DNA of 64,000 nt from Chryseobacterium sp. LAM-KRS1 (GCF_013184525.1 NZ_JAAOIZ010000003.1:372001-436000); one strand, 5' to 3'; shown: positions 24,859 through 34,595, numbered from the stretch's first letter. Translations and numbers: made by a program. Notes: a model not told the origin generated them from the sequence alone.

Positions 24859-26499
24859 ATGATTCTAATGCTGTTTTCCTCTGTAATTATTATCTCCACC
24901 CTTCTGGGATGGGGAAAAATTATGGATATGCTTTCAGGAACTTTATTATCAGGTATTTCAGGAAAAGCTTTTTCGGGAATATTTATCATAAGTGTTATAT
25001 GGACCTTAATCGCATTTTTCATTCCGCTCAATATCAACGTAGAAATAACAACGATTGCAATAGGTTTGTTCTTTTTTTTTAAAGATAAACTCTATCTGGA
25101 ATATTATCGGTTTTCAAAAAAAGACATGATTCTTCTGACTGCCATCGTGTTGATCATTCTTTTTTGTGGTTCTTATTATCCTTATATTCTGGATCACTTC
25201 GGCTATTATGTACCCTCTATAAAATGGCTCACGGAATACGGCCTTGTTAAAGGAATCTCTAATCTAGACCTTACATTAGGGCAAATGTCGGTATGGCATA
25301 TATTCCAGGCAGGGTTTTCAAACTTTTCAGATCCTTTTTTAAGGATCAATGTCATTATTTTAATCATTTATGCATTTTATATCATTGAAAAAAAATCCTG
25401 GATTCAACTTGGTTTTCTTCCGGTTATGCTTCTCTTTTCTCAGTCCCCAAGTCCGGATCTGCCGGTTATTATTTTTTCCCTAATTATTTTAAATGAAATT
25501 TTATCAGAAAATAAAAAATCAACTCTCCTTTTCGCACTTTCTGTTTTTATTTTCACAATAAAGCCAACCATGGTCTGGCTTCCCGTTCTTAGTTTGCTTT
25601 ATTCGGTCTTTATTATCAAATCGCCTGTAAAGAATATTTTTTTGGGAATTGTAATACTTATTTTGTTTTTCGTAAAAAATATCTGGACATTCGGGTACCC
25701 TGTATTTCCAATTGCTTTTGTTGACCTGGGAATATCCTGGAAAACCAACCCTGAAATACTTAAAAGATCATCTCAGTTTGCCATTCAGAAAACCTATGAC
25801 ATGCAATACACTTTTGAAGAAATTCAAAAGTTTTCTTCAATAGATTATATTAAAAACTGGCTCTTTTTAAAAGGCATTAAAGCAAAGATCAATATTTTAT
25901 TCATACTGACTCTTCTTCTTTTGATATTGTATTCTGTTCGAAGGAAAAACAGAGTTATTAATCTTATCACCATTTCAATAATTATCAAGACAATCCTTGT
26001 TCTTTTATTCTCTGCACAGTACCGGTTCTTCATTGATGTTTTCTTTATTGTAGCCTTTATTTTGTTATCTCATTATATTAACAGAAGTAAATCAATAGCC
26101 ATATTTTCAATAACGGGCGCTTGCGTTATATTCTTTTTCTTATTTCCATCATTGATTGCAACGCATATTCCAAGCTACAAAATGGCCCGTTTCATGGGTA
26201 AGTTTGACAAAAAACAGATTTACCAACCCTCTGTGTATCAATATACCCCGTTCAGGTCTTTCAGAATCGGAAATCTTATCTTTAATGTTCCTGAAAACTA
26301 TCCTTATAGTTTTGGCACTCCACTTCCTTCTATGACCGTTAGTTATATTATTGATAATGCTAACGCAAATATCTTTCCGCAACCCATCAATAAAAATAAT
26401 ATCAGGGAAGGCTTTGTATGGAAAACGATGAATATGAAGGATAAAAAAGAGGCAATGCGGGTTATCAATATTATCATTAACCACAATAAACAGAACTAA
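24859..26499 (+). CDS. polytopic membrane protein (LIC_10190-like)
   Basis: A 546-aa protein from ATG at 24859; a TTG start at 24832 would lie inside the terminator hairpin. It has about ten membrane segments, such as LMLFSSVIIISTLLGW and IVLIILFCGSYYPYIL, with a periplasmic loop after the third (HFGYYVPSIKWLTEYG). The segment GLVKGISNLDLTLGQMSVWH resembles the LIC_10190 family of membrane proteins, whose topology recalls GT-C glycosyltransferases. The family assignment is from memory and moderate. The function is unknown; envelope polysaccharide synthesis is possible. Confidence 0.6.
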   Translation: MILMLFSSVIIISTLLGWGKIMDMLSGTLLSGISGKAFSGIFIISVIWTLIAFFIPLNINVEITTIAIGLFFFFKDKLYLEYYRFSKKDMILLTAIVLIILFCGSYYPYILDHFGYYVPSIKWLTEYGLVKGISNLDLTLGQMSVWHIFQAGFSNFSDPFLRINVIILIIYAFYIIEKKSWIQLGFLPVMLLFSQSPSPDLPVIIFSLIILNEILSENKKSTLLFALSVFIFTIKPTMVWLPVLSLLYSVFIIKSPVKNIFLGIVILILFFVKNIWTFGYPVFPIAFVDLGISWKTNPEILKRSSQFAIQKTYDMQYTFEEIQKFSSIDYIKNWLFLKGIKAKINILFILTLLLLILYSVRRKNRVINLITISIIIKTILVLLFSAQYRFFIDVFFIVAFILLSHYINRSKSIAIFSITGACVIFFFLFPSLIATHIPSYKMARFMGKFDKKQIYQPSVYQYTPFRSFRIGNLIFNVPENYPYSFGTPLPSMTVSYIIDNANANIFPQPINKNNIREGFVWKTMNMKDKKEAMRVINIIINHNKQN

Positions 26500-26532
26500 A
26501 CACAAAGGCATTATTATATTAATAAAAAGCCG

Positions 26533-26540
26533 TAAATTTG
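26533..26540 (+). promoter_or_regulatory. -7 box abutting aroC
   Basis: TAAATTTG ends only 4 nt before the ATG at 26545, so transcription would start at or within the start codon, giving a leaderless mRNA. Confidence 0.5.
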
Positions 26541-26544
26541 TGCT

Positions 26545-27615
26545 ATGTTCAATACTTTAGGTAATCTTCTCAGTCTTACAACATTTGGAGAAAGTCACGG
26601 TGTGGCTTATGGTGGAATAATCAATAACTTTCCGGCAGGTTTAACAGTTGATCTCGATCAGGTTCAATATGAACTGGATCGTCGCAAGCCTGGCCAGTCT
26701 GCTATCGTTACTCAGCGAAAGGAAAGTGATACGGTAAAATTTCTTTCCGGAATATTTGAAGGAAAAACCACAGGTACCCCCATTGGTTTTATCATCGAAA
26801 ATGAAAATCAGAAATCAAAAGATTATGATCATATTGCAAATGCATACCGTCCAAGTCATGCAGATTTTACATATGATCAGAAGTTTGGGATCAGGGATTA
26901 CCGCGGAGGTGGAAAATCATCTGCCCGGGAAACAATCAACTGGGTTGTAGCCGGAGCGCTTGCAAAACAGCTCTTATCAGATATCGAGATCAATGCTTAT
27001 GTTTCTTCCGTAGGTGACATCTTCTGTGAGAAGCCTTATCAGGATTTGGATTTTTCCAAAACAGAAAGCAATGATGTACGTTGTCCTGATACTGAGACAG
27101 CAGAAAAAATGATTGCCCGAATTAAAGAAATTAAAAAAGAAGGAAATACCATCGGGGGAACCATCACCTGTGTTATAAAAAACGTTCCTGTAGGAATTGG
27201 AGAACCTATTTTTTCCAAATTGCAGGCTGAACTTGCAAAAGCAATGCTGAATATCAATGCCTGTAAAGGTTTTGAATACGGAAGTGGTTTTTGTGGGGCT
27301 AAGATGACCGGCAAAGAACATAATGATGCCTTTAATCCCGATTTTACTACAAAATCTAATCTTTCTGGGGGAATACAAGGTGGTATTTCCAATGGTATGG
27401 ATATTTATTTCAGAGTAGCTTTCAAACCTGTAGCCACCATATTAAGACCACAGGACAGCATAGACAAAGATGGAAATCCTGTTGTTGTTGAAGGAAAAGG
27501 AAGACATGATCCATGTGTCGTTCCAAGAGCGGTTCCCGTAGTTGAAAGTTTAGCCGCATTTGTATTAGCCGACTTATTTTTGATCAACAAAACAAGAAAT
27601 CTAAATAACTTTTAA
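26545..27615 (+). CDS. aroC: chorismate synthase
   Basis: A 356-aa protein of normal length. Family signatures are GESHG (residues 15-19), RPSHADFTY near 108, [12 protein letters not shown] near 126 and the C-terminal [18 protein letters not shown]. It makes chorismate from EPSP with reduced FMN, the last common step to aromatic amino acids and folate. It is cytosolic. No other aro genes are nearby. Confidence 0.97.
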   Translation: MFNTLGNLLSLTTFGESHGVAYGGIINNFPAGLTVDLDQVQYELDRRKPGQSAIVTQRKESDTVKFLSGIFEGKTTGTPIGFIIENENQKSKDYDHIANAYRPSHADFTYDQKFGIRDYRGGGKSSARETINWVVAGALAKQLLSDIEINAYVSSVGDIFCEKPYQDLDFSKTESNDVRCPDTETAEKMIARIKEIKKEGNTIGGTITCVIKNVPVGIGEPIFSKLQAELAKAMLNINACKGFEYGSGFCGAKMTGKEHNDAFNPDFTTKSNLSGGIQGGISNGMDIYFRVAFKPVATILRPQDSIDKDGNPVVVEGKGRHDPCVVPRAVPVVESLAAFVLADLFLINKTRNLNNF

Positions 27616-27632
27616 ACACAATAATATAAACC

Positions 27633-28196
27633 ATGAAAGATTATTGGGATAAAGCAATCAATTTTGAAGAATATGTTCATATTGGAAGACAAAGACTTGA
27701 AACTCCTGACAACCAACATGACATCGATTATAAACAATATTATGAACTGGGGCTTCAAAGGATGGACAGAACCCTAAAAAAATATATCCTTGACGAAAAC
27801 CAGGTTAACGAATTAAAATCTAAAAATTTTAACGGGAAAATTCTGATTATTTCAGAAGTATGGTGTGGTGACGCCAGCTCTACGGTACCGGCACTTGTTA
27901 AGTTTTTTGAGGGTCATAATGAGGTAAGAATTTTTCTGAGAGACAGTGATAAAAGTTTAATTAATCAGTTTCTAACGAATGGAACAGAGTCTATTCCTAA
28001 AGTTATCATCCTGAATGATGATTTTACGGTAAAGAACTCATGGGGACCCCGACCTCATTACGGCAAAGAATTGTTAATGAAATATAAGGCAGATCCGGAG
28101 GCTTATCCTAAAGATCAGTTTTATAATGATCTGCAAATTTACTATGCTAAAAACAGAGGTAAGGATGCTGTTCAGGAAATACTGGAGTTATTGTAA
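27633..28196 (+). CDS. thioredoxin-family protein with WCGDA motif
   Basis: A 187-aa cytosolic protein with a thioredoxin fold. The active-site region is EVWCGDASSTVPAL near residue 75, with a single Cys where thioredoxin has CxxC, and the cis-Pro loop is SIPKVIILND near 115. The family is common in Bacteroidota next to redox genes. It lies 17 nt after aroC and 38 nt before the TlpA-like gene. Without the resolving Cys, a reductase role like thioredoxin's is doubtful; bacillithiol- or glutaredoxin-type chemistry is possible. Confidence 0.75.
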   Translation: MKDYWDKAINFEEYVHIGRQRLETPDNQHDIDYKQYYELGLQRMDRTLKKYILDENQVNELKSKNFNGKILIISEVWCGDASSTVPALVKFFEGHNEVRIFLRDSDKSLINQFLTNGTESIPKVIILNDDFTVKNSWGPRPHYGKELLMKYKADPEAYPKDQFYNDLQIYYAKNRGKDAVQEILELL

Positions 28197-28234
28197 TAAA
28201 TGTATGCGTCAGAAATGACAATAAAAAATAGCAG

Positions 28235-28774
28235 ATGAAAAAAAATATACCATATCTTGTACTTATCATTATTATAGGCATTATTGCTTTTATTCCAGGA
28301 GTAAGAAATTTTGTGAAGGACCAGTTCTTTCCTGTTGCTACTATAGAAAATGCAGTAACTGTAAGTAAGGAAGATTATGATATCGATTTACAGGGGATTA
28401 ACGTTCCAAGTACAAATCTGAAAAACTTTACAGATAAGCCTATCTTTCTAAATTTCTGGGGAACCTGGTGCCCGCCATGCAGAAAAGAATGGCCAACCAT
28501 TCAAAAGCTGTACGACACCAGAAAAGGGAATGTAGACTTTGTACTGATTGCTATGAAAGATGAAGAATATGCAGTAAGGAAATTCCTTCAGGAAAATAAT
28601 TATACGGTCCCTGTTTATATTGCCCAAAGTCCGATTTCAGAAAAGCTGTTACCAAAAGCATTCCCGACAACATTTTTACTGGATAAATCGGGAAGGATCC
28701 TGATCAAAGAAGACGCGTACAGAGATTGGAATACAGAGTCTGTACATCAGTTCATTGACAATATTATTAAATAA
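28235..28774 (+). CDS. TlpA-like membrane-anchored thiol-disulfide oxidoreductase
   Basis: A 179-aa protein with an N-terminal membrane anchor (residues 6-22, IIIIGIIAF) and a periplasmic thioredoxin domain with WGTWCPPCRKEW (C79, C82). AFPTTFLLDKSGRI carries the cis-Pro near residue 150. The CPPC motif is typical of TlpA/ResA/CcmG proteins that keep periplasmic cysteines reduced. It probably follows the WCGDA protein in one transcript. Confidence 0.88.
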   Translation: MKKNIPYLVLIIIIGIIAFIPGVRNFVKDQFFPVATIENAVTVSKEDYDIDLQGINVPSTNLKNFTDKPIFLNFWGTWCPPCRKEWPTIQKLYDTRKGNVDFVLIAMKDEEYAVRKFLQENNYTVPVYIAQSPISEKLLPKAFPTTFLLDKSGRILIKEDAYRDWNTESVHQFIDNIIK

Positions 28775-28857
28775 ATCTTTTAACGAATTTTTATAATTAT
28801 TTGGTATAGAATTTGCGAATTTTGTAAAGTCAAGAATTTATTTAAACCAAACACAAA

Positions 28858-29205
28858 ATGAAATATTCTAAATTAAACCTGGCTAAAGAAGCCATCAACC
28901 ATAAGGGCTTTGTCAAAAAAATACCTGACATTTTCAGAATGGTTAAATATTGGAGAAAAGGAATTTATCCTATGAAATCCATTGATATTATTTTACCAAT
29001 GTTAGGGATTTTATATATCATTTCTCCAATCGACTTAATTCCGGAAGTAGCTGTTCCTGTTTTGGGAGTCCTAGATGATCTGGCTGTTTTATACTTAGTG
29101 ATCCCTAAACTAATCAAAGAAGTGGACAAGTTTTTACTTTGGGAAGCTGAACAAAAACTAAATACAGGTAATACCAAGATAATCGATGCTCAAATAATAA
29201 AATAA
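28858..29205 (+). CDS. DUF1232 (YkvA) family membrane protein
   Basis: A 115-aa protein. The core DIILPMLGILYIISPIDLIPEVAVPVLGVLDDLAVLY (residues about 42-78) matches the DUF1232/YkvA signature (YxISPIDLIPD...G.lDDl). Two membrane-associated helices are likely. The function is unknown. A terminator follows. Confidence 0.85.
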   Translation: MKYSKLNLAKEAINHKGFVKKIPDIFRMVKYWRKGIYPMKSIDIILPMLGILYIISPIDLIPEVAVPVLGVLDDLAVLYLVIPKLIKEVDKFLLWEAEQKLNTGNTKIIDAQIIK

Positions 29206-29227
29206 TTGACGCAAATATATTATTTGA

Positions 29228-29258
29228 AGCCATTCCAAAAATTTGGGATGGCTTTTTA
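29228..29258 (+). terminator. terminator after the DUF1232 gene
   Basis: AGCCATTCC (29228-29236) pairs with GGGATGGCT (29245-29253, one G-U), followed by TTTTA. Confidence 0.75.
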
Positions 29259-29281
29259 TTTATAATTTAGGGATAAATTTT

Positions 29282-29309
29282 TGAGCCTTATTACAAATCC
29301 TTAAATTTG
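29282..29309 (+). promoter_or_regulatory. promoter of the UMP synthase gene
   Basis: TTTG (29280-29283) is followed after 18 nt by TAAATTTG (29302-29309). The start codon is 20 nt downstream. Confidence 0.55.
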
Positions 29310-29328
29310 CAACATCTAATAAAAAATA

Positions 29329-30696
29329 ATGGAAAGTAAAAAAGAGTTCTTTTTAGAGTGCTACAAGCTAGGTATCATTAAATTTGGGAGGTTCACTTTA
29401 AAAAGCGGTATTGAAAGTCCGTTCTACGTAGATCTGAGACCTTTGGCTTCTGATCCTAAAATTTTGAAAAATCTTGCAAATTATTTATTGGAAATGCTTC
29501 CTCTGGATAATTTTGACCTTATTTGTGGAGTTCCTTATGCCGCTCTTCCTATGGCTACAGCCATGTCTCTGGAAAGTTATATTCCACTTATCATTAAAAG
29601 AAAGGAGGCTAAAGATTACGGAACCAAGAAAATGATCGAAGGAATTTATCAGAAAGGACAAAACTGTTTATTGGTAGAAGATGTGATCACTTCCGGAAAA
29701 TCTTTATTAGAAACCATTGCTGAAGTAGAACAGGAAGATCTAAAAGTAGCAGATATCGTTGTAGTTCTTGACAGGGAACAGGGAGGAAAGCAGCTTTTGG
29801 AAAGTAAAGGATTCAGAGTTCATACCCTATTTAATATTTCAGAAGTATGTACTATTCTTCAGGAAACAGGAGAATTATCAGATGAAGAAGTAAAAAGGAT
29901 CCAGGATTTCCTTTTAGGAAACCACATCCAATTTGAAGAAAAAATCAGAGCTTCTTATGAGCAGAAATTAAAATCCGCTCAACATTCTGTTTCTAAAAAA
30001 TTATTAGAACTAGCCATCAGTAAAGAATCGAACCTTATCGCTTCAGCAGATGTTACCACAACCAGAGAGTTACTGGAATTTGCTGAAAAAGTAGGACCTC
30101 ATATTATTGCTCTCAAAACACATATCGACATCATCTCAGATTTCGAATTTGAAAAAACAATTACTCCGTTAAAAGAATTAGCCGAAAAGCATAAATTCTT
30201 ACTCATGGAAGATAGAAAATTTGCCGATATTGGAAACACACAGGAATTACAATTCACGAGTGGAGTTTTTAAAATTACCGACTGGGCAGATTTTGTAACG
30301 TCACAGGTTATCGGTGGTTTTGAATCTCTTGACTGCTTTAAGAATGTAGGTGTTGTTGCAATTATAGGAATGTCTTCAAAAGGAACGTTAACAACGAATA
30401 GCTACCGTGAAGAAGCTCTTAAAGTATCTCTATCCCATCCTAATGTAATCGGAGGAGTTTCTCAAAACCCAATTCCTGAAGAATTATTGTTATTCACTCC
30501 AGGAGTAAATCTTTCAGATTCGGGAGATGGAAAAGGACAACAGTACAATACTCCTGAACATGTTTTTAAAAGCCTGAATACTGATTTTATAATCGTAGGA
30601 AGAGGAATTTATAAATCTGAAAATCCTGAAGCTGCCGCATTAACTTATAAAAACGAAGGCTGGAAAGCTTATATAAGTTCTTTAAAAAAAGGTTAA
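29329..30696 (+). CDS. bifunctional orotate phosphoribosyltransferase / orotidine-5'-phosphate decarboxylase
   Basis: A 455-aa fusion with OPRT first and OMPDC second, the order of eukaryotic UMP synthase. The PRPP loop is LLVEDVITSGKSLLETI (about 113-129), with FYVDLRPLASDP near residue 32. The decarboxylase has the catalytic MEDRKFADIGNT (about 292-303, D-x-K-x-x-D array) and ends with FIIVGRGIYKSENP, the phosphate-binding part. It makes UMP from orotate in the cytosol. The DRKFADIGNT form is that of the eukaryote-like OMPDC subfamily rather than of E. coli PyrF. It is monocistronic with its own promoter. Confidence 0.95.
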   Translation: MESKKEFFLECYKLGIIKFGRFTLKSGIESPFYVDLRPLASDPKILKNLANYLLEMLPLDNFDLICGVPYAALPMATAMSLESYIPLIIKRKEAKDYGTKKMIEGIYQKGQNCLLVEDVITSGKSLLETIAEVEQEDLKVADIVVVLDREQGGKQLLESKGFRVHTLFNISEVCTILQETGELSDEEVKRIQDFLLGNHIQFEEKIRASYEQKLKSAQHSVSKKLLELAISKESNLIASADVTTTRELLEFAEKVGPHIIALKTHIDIISDFEFEKTITPLKELAEKHKFLLMEDRKFADIGNTQELQFTSGVFKITDWADFVTSQVIGGFESLDCFKNVGVVAIIGMSSKGTLTTNSYREEALKVSLSHPNVIGGVSQNPIPEELLLFTPGVNLSDSGDGKGQQYNTPEHVFKSLNTDFIIVGRGIYKSENPEAAALTYKNEGWKAYISSLKKG

Positions 30697-30734
30697 TTCG
30701 AGAATAAAAATTTATAAGTCTATACAAAATGAGT

Positions 30735-30742
30735 TATATTTG
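30735..30742 (+). promoter_or_regulatory. -7 box for the gene at 30759
   Basis: TATATTTG is a perfect -7 box 16 nt before the TTG start. It places the transcript start near 30749 and so supports the TTG at 30759 as the start codon. Confidence 0.5.
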
Positions 30743-30758
30743 ATGCTTTATCACCACA

Positions 30759-33578
30759 TTGAGAAAGATCAGTATTTGTCTTATTTTGTTTTTGGGAATT
30801 GTGCAGGTTTCTGCGCAAAAAGACAGCATTTCTATTGAAGCGAAATTATCTTCAGATAAAAAAACGCTGGATATAAATCAGGAAATTGTTTATTACAATA
30901 ATTCTGAAAAAGATTTAAGTACCGTTAAACTTTTAAACTGGGTTTCTGCTTATCAAAAAAGAGGAACTTCACTTGTTTACAGAAAACTGGAAGATCGTAA
31001 TACTGATCTTCATTTCGCAAAGCCTGAACAACTGGGGAAACTTTTACAATTTAACATAAAAGGACCCGATGATGAGGCTATTCCTGTAAATAATTTAAGT
31101 GCGGAAAATCTTTTTATTCCTTTGAATGCACCTCTTCAACCGGGAAAAAGCATAAGATTAAAACTGCAGTATCAGATACAGCTTCCGGATAAAAAATTTA
31201 CTGGATACGGTACAGCTGATCGAAATATAGCTTTAAAATATTTCTTTATTGTTCCGGATCATTTTGATCCGGACAATATTTTAGGAAGATATTACCATGA
31301 TATCGAAGAGTCCGTAAGTTTCAATACCTACTGGACCGTCCAATTTGACCTTCCTGCCCAATCTTTTATTGAAAGTAATCTTCACCAGGATCAATCCAAT
31401 TTATTCAAAGGTTATCTGGATTCAGATCCCGAGTTTATCATTTCCCAGGACGAATACCCTTTCATTAATGTAAATACAGGAGATATAAGCACAGAAGTAC
31501 GGTTTGGATATCCTCTAACACCCCAGGAAAAGGAAAATTTAGAATTCTATCTTCCGCTGCATTTAAAATTTATAAAGGAAAAGATCGGTTATCTTCCATC
31601 AAGACTTTTTATTTCTGAAAAGTTCAGAGCGAATGAAGATTTTTTTGGTAATAATGATATTAGTTTCTGGAAATTCCGGTTTCAATTATTTACAGATGCA
31701 GAAAAGGCAGATCTCGATTATCTGGGAATTATCGCCAAAAAAGTCCTTGACGAAAGTATTATTACAGATAAACAGGATAATCACTGGTTTAAGAATGGAT
31801 TGAAATCCTATATAGAAATTCAATACATCAAAAAATTCTATGGCGAAACAAAGCTGCTGGGAAAACTACCTGAATCGAAAATATTTGGAATCAGACCATT
31901 AAAATTATTTCATGCTTCTAATTTGAAATTAATTGATCGCTACGGTCTTACCTACCAATATATTATGTCTCAGAATCTGGATCAGAAAATTGGAGAAAAG
32001 TTTACTGTACTGAGCAATTTCAATGTAATGGCTATAAGTAGCTTTGAAACAGGAAGCTTATTCAACTATTCTGCTGATAAAATGGGATATGAAAACTTTA
32101 ATACCCTGTTGCAGAACTACATAGCTAAAAATACAGACAAGCAAATTGATCCTAAAGATTTCCTCAGAGAACTTGCAGAAAAAGATAACAGGACCGCTTA
32201 TTTAACCGATTTTTTAAAACAAAAAAACAGGGTTAACTTTAAGCTTCAGAAATTGAAGAAACAAGACGATTCACTGCATATTAAAATCAATAAAAATACC
32301 TCTGCTCCTATTCCTGTTAAATTAGAAACAAAAACGAGAGAGAATGAAAAAAAAGAATACTGGGTAGAGACCGACGGTGAGGAAATGACAAAAACGGTTT
32401 CCATTCCCGCATTAGATATATACAAGATCACTTTAAATAATGATTATATCTTTCCGGAGTCGAATTACAGAGACAACTTCCTTTACTCCAAAGGCTTATT
32501 CTCAAATGCAAAAAAAATAAAACTTAAACTTATAAAGGATATTCCCAATCCTGAGTTTAATGAAATCTACATCAGTCCAAGAATCCGTTTCAATAATACT
32601 TATGATAAATTTCTTTTAGGATTTAATTTCAAAAACCAATCTTTTTTTGATCAGAAATTCCTTTATTCTATTACGCCTACGTACAGTACAGGAACCGGAA
32701 AATTAACGGGTTCAGGTGCCGTTTCATATTCTTTTCTTCCTGCAGAAAGTATTATCCGCAGTTTAACCTTCGGAGTATCCGGGGCATATTACCATTATGA
32801 TTATAATCTTGCTTACAGGAAAGGCTCTGTTTTTTCCAATATCAGTTTTAGAAAGAATCCGAGAAGTACGGTAAGCAGAGGAATAAGCATGTCATATAAT
32901 TATTTCGAGAGAGACCTGAGCCCTCTTATGATAGCTAATAATGACTATGACAAGTATAATCTGTGGAGTATCGGATATGGATATACGGATAACCAGATGA
33001 TCCATGAAAAAAGTCTGAGCATCAGCACCCAGGGAATGGAAGACTTTAATAAAATAACTGCCGAAGGCTTTTACAGATGGGAATTTGCACCTAAACAAAA
33101 GCTCAGCCTAAGATTATTTGCAGGATATTTCGTAAGAAATGATACGAGAAATAATACTTTTAATTATGGGATTTCCAGGGTTTCCAATTACTCTTTTTCA
33201 TATAATCTTTTAGGGGAAAGTGCCAACAGTGGTTTTCTTTCACAGCAGTTTATTCTTGCTGATGGAGGATTTAAATCTTTTATTCCCGGAAGTGTAAATC
33301 AATGGATTACTTCTTTAAATGTTGATACCAGCGTATGGAAGATATTCCATTTGTATGCTGATGCAGGAATTTATAAGAACAGGTACAACCCTACCCAATT
33401 TATCTGGGATAGCGGAATTAAATTAAAAATAGTTCCTGATTTTCTAGAAATTTATTTCCCAATCCAATCCTCTCTGGGATTTGAACCCGCATTTAAAGAT
33501 TACGGAAGGCGAATCAGATATACTTTAGTTCTCAATCTCGGATCCATTATCAATGCCGCAAGAAGAGGATGGTATTAA
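30759..33578 (+). CDS. outer-membrane protein with degenerate M1-peptidase-like domain and C-terminal beta-barrel
   Basis: A 939-aa protein from a TTG start; the codons right after it encode a signal peptide (ISICLILFLGIVQVSA). Residues about 20-500 resemble the M1 aminopeptidase fold (beta-rich N-domain, then helical part with HWFKNGLKSYIEIQYIKKFYG, the equivalent of WLNEGFA-Y). At the place of HExxH the sequence reads KKVLDESIIT, so the zinc ligands are missing and the peptidase is probably inactive. Residues about 590-939 form an outer-membrane barrel with repeated aromatic beta-strands, ending RRGWY. The role is unknown; binding of peptides or sugars at the surface is a guess. Confidence 0.65.
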   Translation: MRKISICLILFLGIVQVSAQKDSISIEAKLSSDKKTLDINQEIVYYNNSEKDLSTVKLLNWVSAYQKRGTSLVYRKLEDRNTDLHFAKPEQLGKLLQFNIKGPDDEAIPVNNLSAENLFIPLNAPLQPGKSIRLKLQYQIQLPDKKFTGYGTADRNIALKYFFIVPDHFDPDNILGRYYHDIEESVSFNTYWTVQFDLPAQSFIESNLHQDQSNLFKGYLDSDPEFIISQDEYPFINVNTGDISTEVRFGYPLTPQEKENLEFYLPLHLKFIKEKIGYLPSRLFISEKFRANEDFFGNNDISFWKFRFQLFTDAEKADLDYLGIIAKKVLDESIITDKQDNHWFKNGLKSYIEIQYIKKFYGETKLLGKLPESKIFGIRPLKLFHASNLKLIDRYGLTYQYIMSQNLDQKIGEKFTVLSNFNVMAISSFETGSLFNYSADKMGYENFNTLLQNYIAKNTDKQIDPKDFLRELAEKDNRTAYLTDFLKQKNRVNFKLQKLKKQDDSLHIKINKNTSAPIPVKLETKTRENEKKEYWVETDGEEMTKTVSIPALDIYKITLNNDYIFPESNYRDNFLYSKGLFSNAKKIKLKLIKDIPNPEFNEIYISPRIRFNNTYDKFLLGFNFKNQSFFDQKFLYSITPTYSTGTGKLTGSGAVSYSFLPAESIIRSLTFGVSGAYYHYDYNLAYRKGSVFSNISFRKNPRSTVSRGISMSYNYFERDLSPLMIANNDYDKYNLWSIGYGYTDNQMIHEKSLSISTQGMEDFNKITAEGFYRWEFAPKQKLSLRLFAGYFVRNDTRNNTFNYGISRVSNYSFSYNLLGESANSGFLSQQFILADGGFKSFIPGSVNQWITSLNVDTSVWKIFHLYADAGIYKNRYNPTQFIWDSGIKLKIVPDFLEIYFPIQSSLGFEPAFKDYGRRIRYTLVLNLGSIINAARRGWY

Positions 33579-33604
33579 AAAAAATCTAAAATTTTATAAA
33601 AACA

Positions 33605-33632
33605 ACACGGCCGCTTTAAAAGCGGCCGTGTT
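33605..33632. terminator. bidirectional terminator
   Basis: An 11-bp stem, CACGGCCGCTT with AAGCGGCCGTG, between two convergent genes, with A/T runs on each side. Confidence 0.85.
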
Positions 33633-33650
33633 TATATCTGAAAAGTAGAA

Positions 33651-34421
33651 TTAATCTTTTAAAATTTTCTGAGAAACAGGCTCATTGTTCACAATTCCCG
33701 TTACGATATAATTTCCTTTTTGTAATTCTGAAACATGTAAAACCTCATTTTCTTTTACAGAAGCTGTTTTTACAACCTGTCCGTACATATTATAAATTTT
33801 CACATCACGAGACTGAGCTCCAAACGTTATACCATCATTCTGAATGAAAGTATTTTTAACAAGCCTGTGTTTAGATACAGAAACCTCGCCGGTTGCCAAT
33901 GTTCCGGTTGTCAATGAAAAGTCATCAAAGCTAACGGTTGAATTGCTGTATGCACGAAGATGTAGCTGTAATCTATTAACATTGGCCGGTGCCGTAAATG
34001 TGATTACTTTTTGTTGCCAGGCTGTACTTTTAGGTAAATATTGATTGTTATTTCTCAATGGATCATTAGCAGCGTCCGTTACGAGATTAACCGGATTATC
34101 ACCAGCATCTAAAAAATTACTCCAGATTCTTCCTCCATTACCTGAGCCGCTTATTTTATACCAAAAGCTAAGTGTATATTGCGTTCCGGCTGTAATATTA
34201 ACATTTTGAAAAAAACCAGTCGTAGCTGTTGGTACATAATTAGCTCCAAAAGAGCCGGTGTGTGCATCTGCTGTAATATTAGGTGCTGTATATGCCGTAT
34301 TCCAGCCAGCAGCCCAAGGTGCTAAAGTTCCTGTTTCAAAACCAGGATTTTGTACGAGATTTTGCGCATTCGCAAAAATCAATGATGTAGCAATGCTTAA
34401 AATTGTAAAGATTTTTCTCAT
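33651..34421 (-). CDS. T9SS cargo protein with carbohydrate-binding-like domain (A)
   Basis: A 256-aa protein with a signal peptide (KIFTILSIATSLIFANA). NLVQNPGFETGTLAPWA at the mature N-terminus is typical of CBM4/9-like beta-sandwich domains. The C-terminal 75 residues (IYNMYGQVVKTASV ... YIVTGIVNNEPVSQKILKD) are a T9SS sorting domain. The protein is secreted, and binding to a polysaccharide or the surface is inferred. The sorting domain is nearly identical to that of the next gene. The minus-strand -7 box TAATTTTG lies at 34469-34462. Confidence 0.82.
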   Translation of the reverse strand: MRKIFTILSIATSLIFANAQNLVQNPGFETGTLAPWAAGWNTAYTAPNITADAHTGSFGANYVPTATTGFFQNVNITAGTQYTLSFWYKISGSGNGGRIWSNFLDAGDNPVNLVTDAANDPLRNNNQYLPKSTAWQQKVITFTAPANVNRLQLHLRAYSNSTVSFDDFSLTTGTLATGEVSVSKHRLVKNTFIQNDGITFGAQSRDVKIYNMYGQVVKTASVKENEVLHVSELQKGNYIVTGIVNNEPVSQKILKD

Positions 34422-34461
34422 AATTTTTCTTTTTTATGTTTGTTTTTTTTAATCTCTACAA

Positions 34462-34469
34462 CAAAATTA
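34462..34469 (-). promoter_or_regulatory. -7 box of T9SS cargo gene A
   Basis: The minus strand reads TAATTTTG, a full match to TAnnTTTG, 40 nt before the start codon. Confidence 0.45.
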
Positions 34470-34550
34470 CACCTAAATTAAAGCGACTAAATTAAGGATG
34501 GATTAAGTTTCTATTAAGAATATTAAATCAATATGCTATTATTATAAAAA

Positions 34551-34576
34551 AACCACCGCTTTTTAAGCGGTGGTTT
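34551..34576. terminator. terminator between the two T9SS cargo genes
   Basis: AACCACCGCTT pairs with AAGCGGTGGTT around a short T loop, flanked by A- and T-runs. Confidence 0.82.
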
Positions 34577-34595
34577 TTCCATTCAAAAATCAAAA

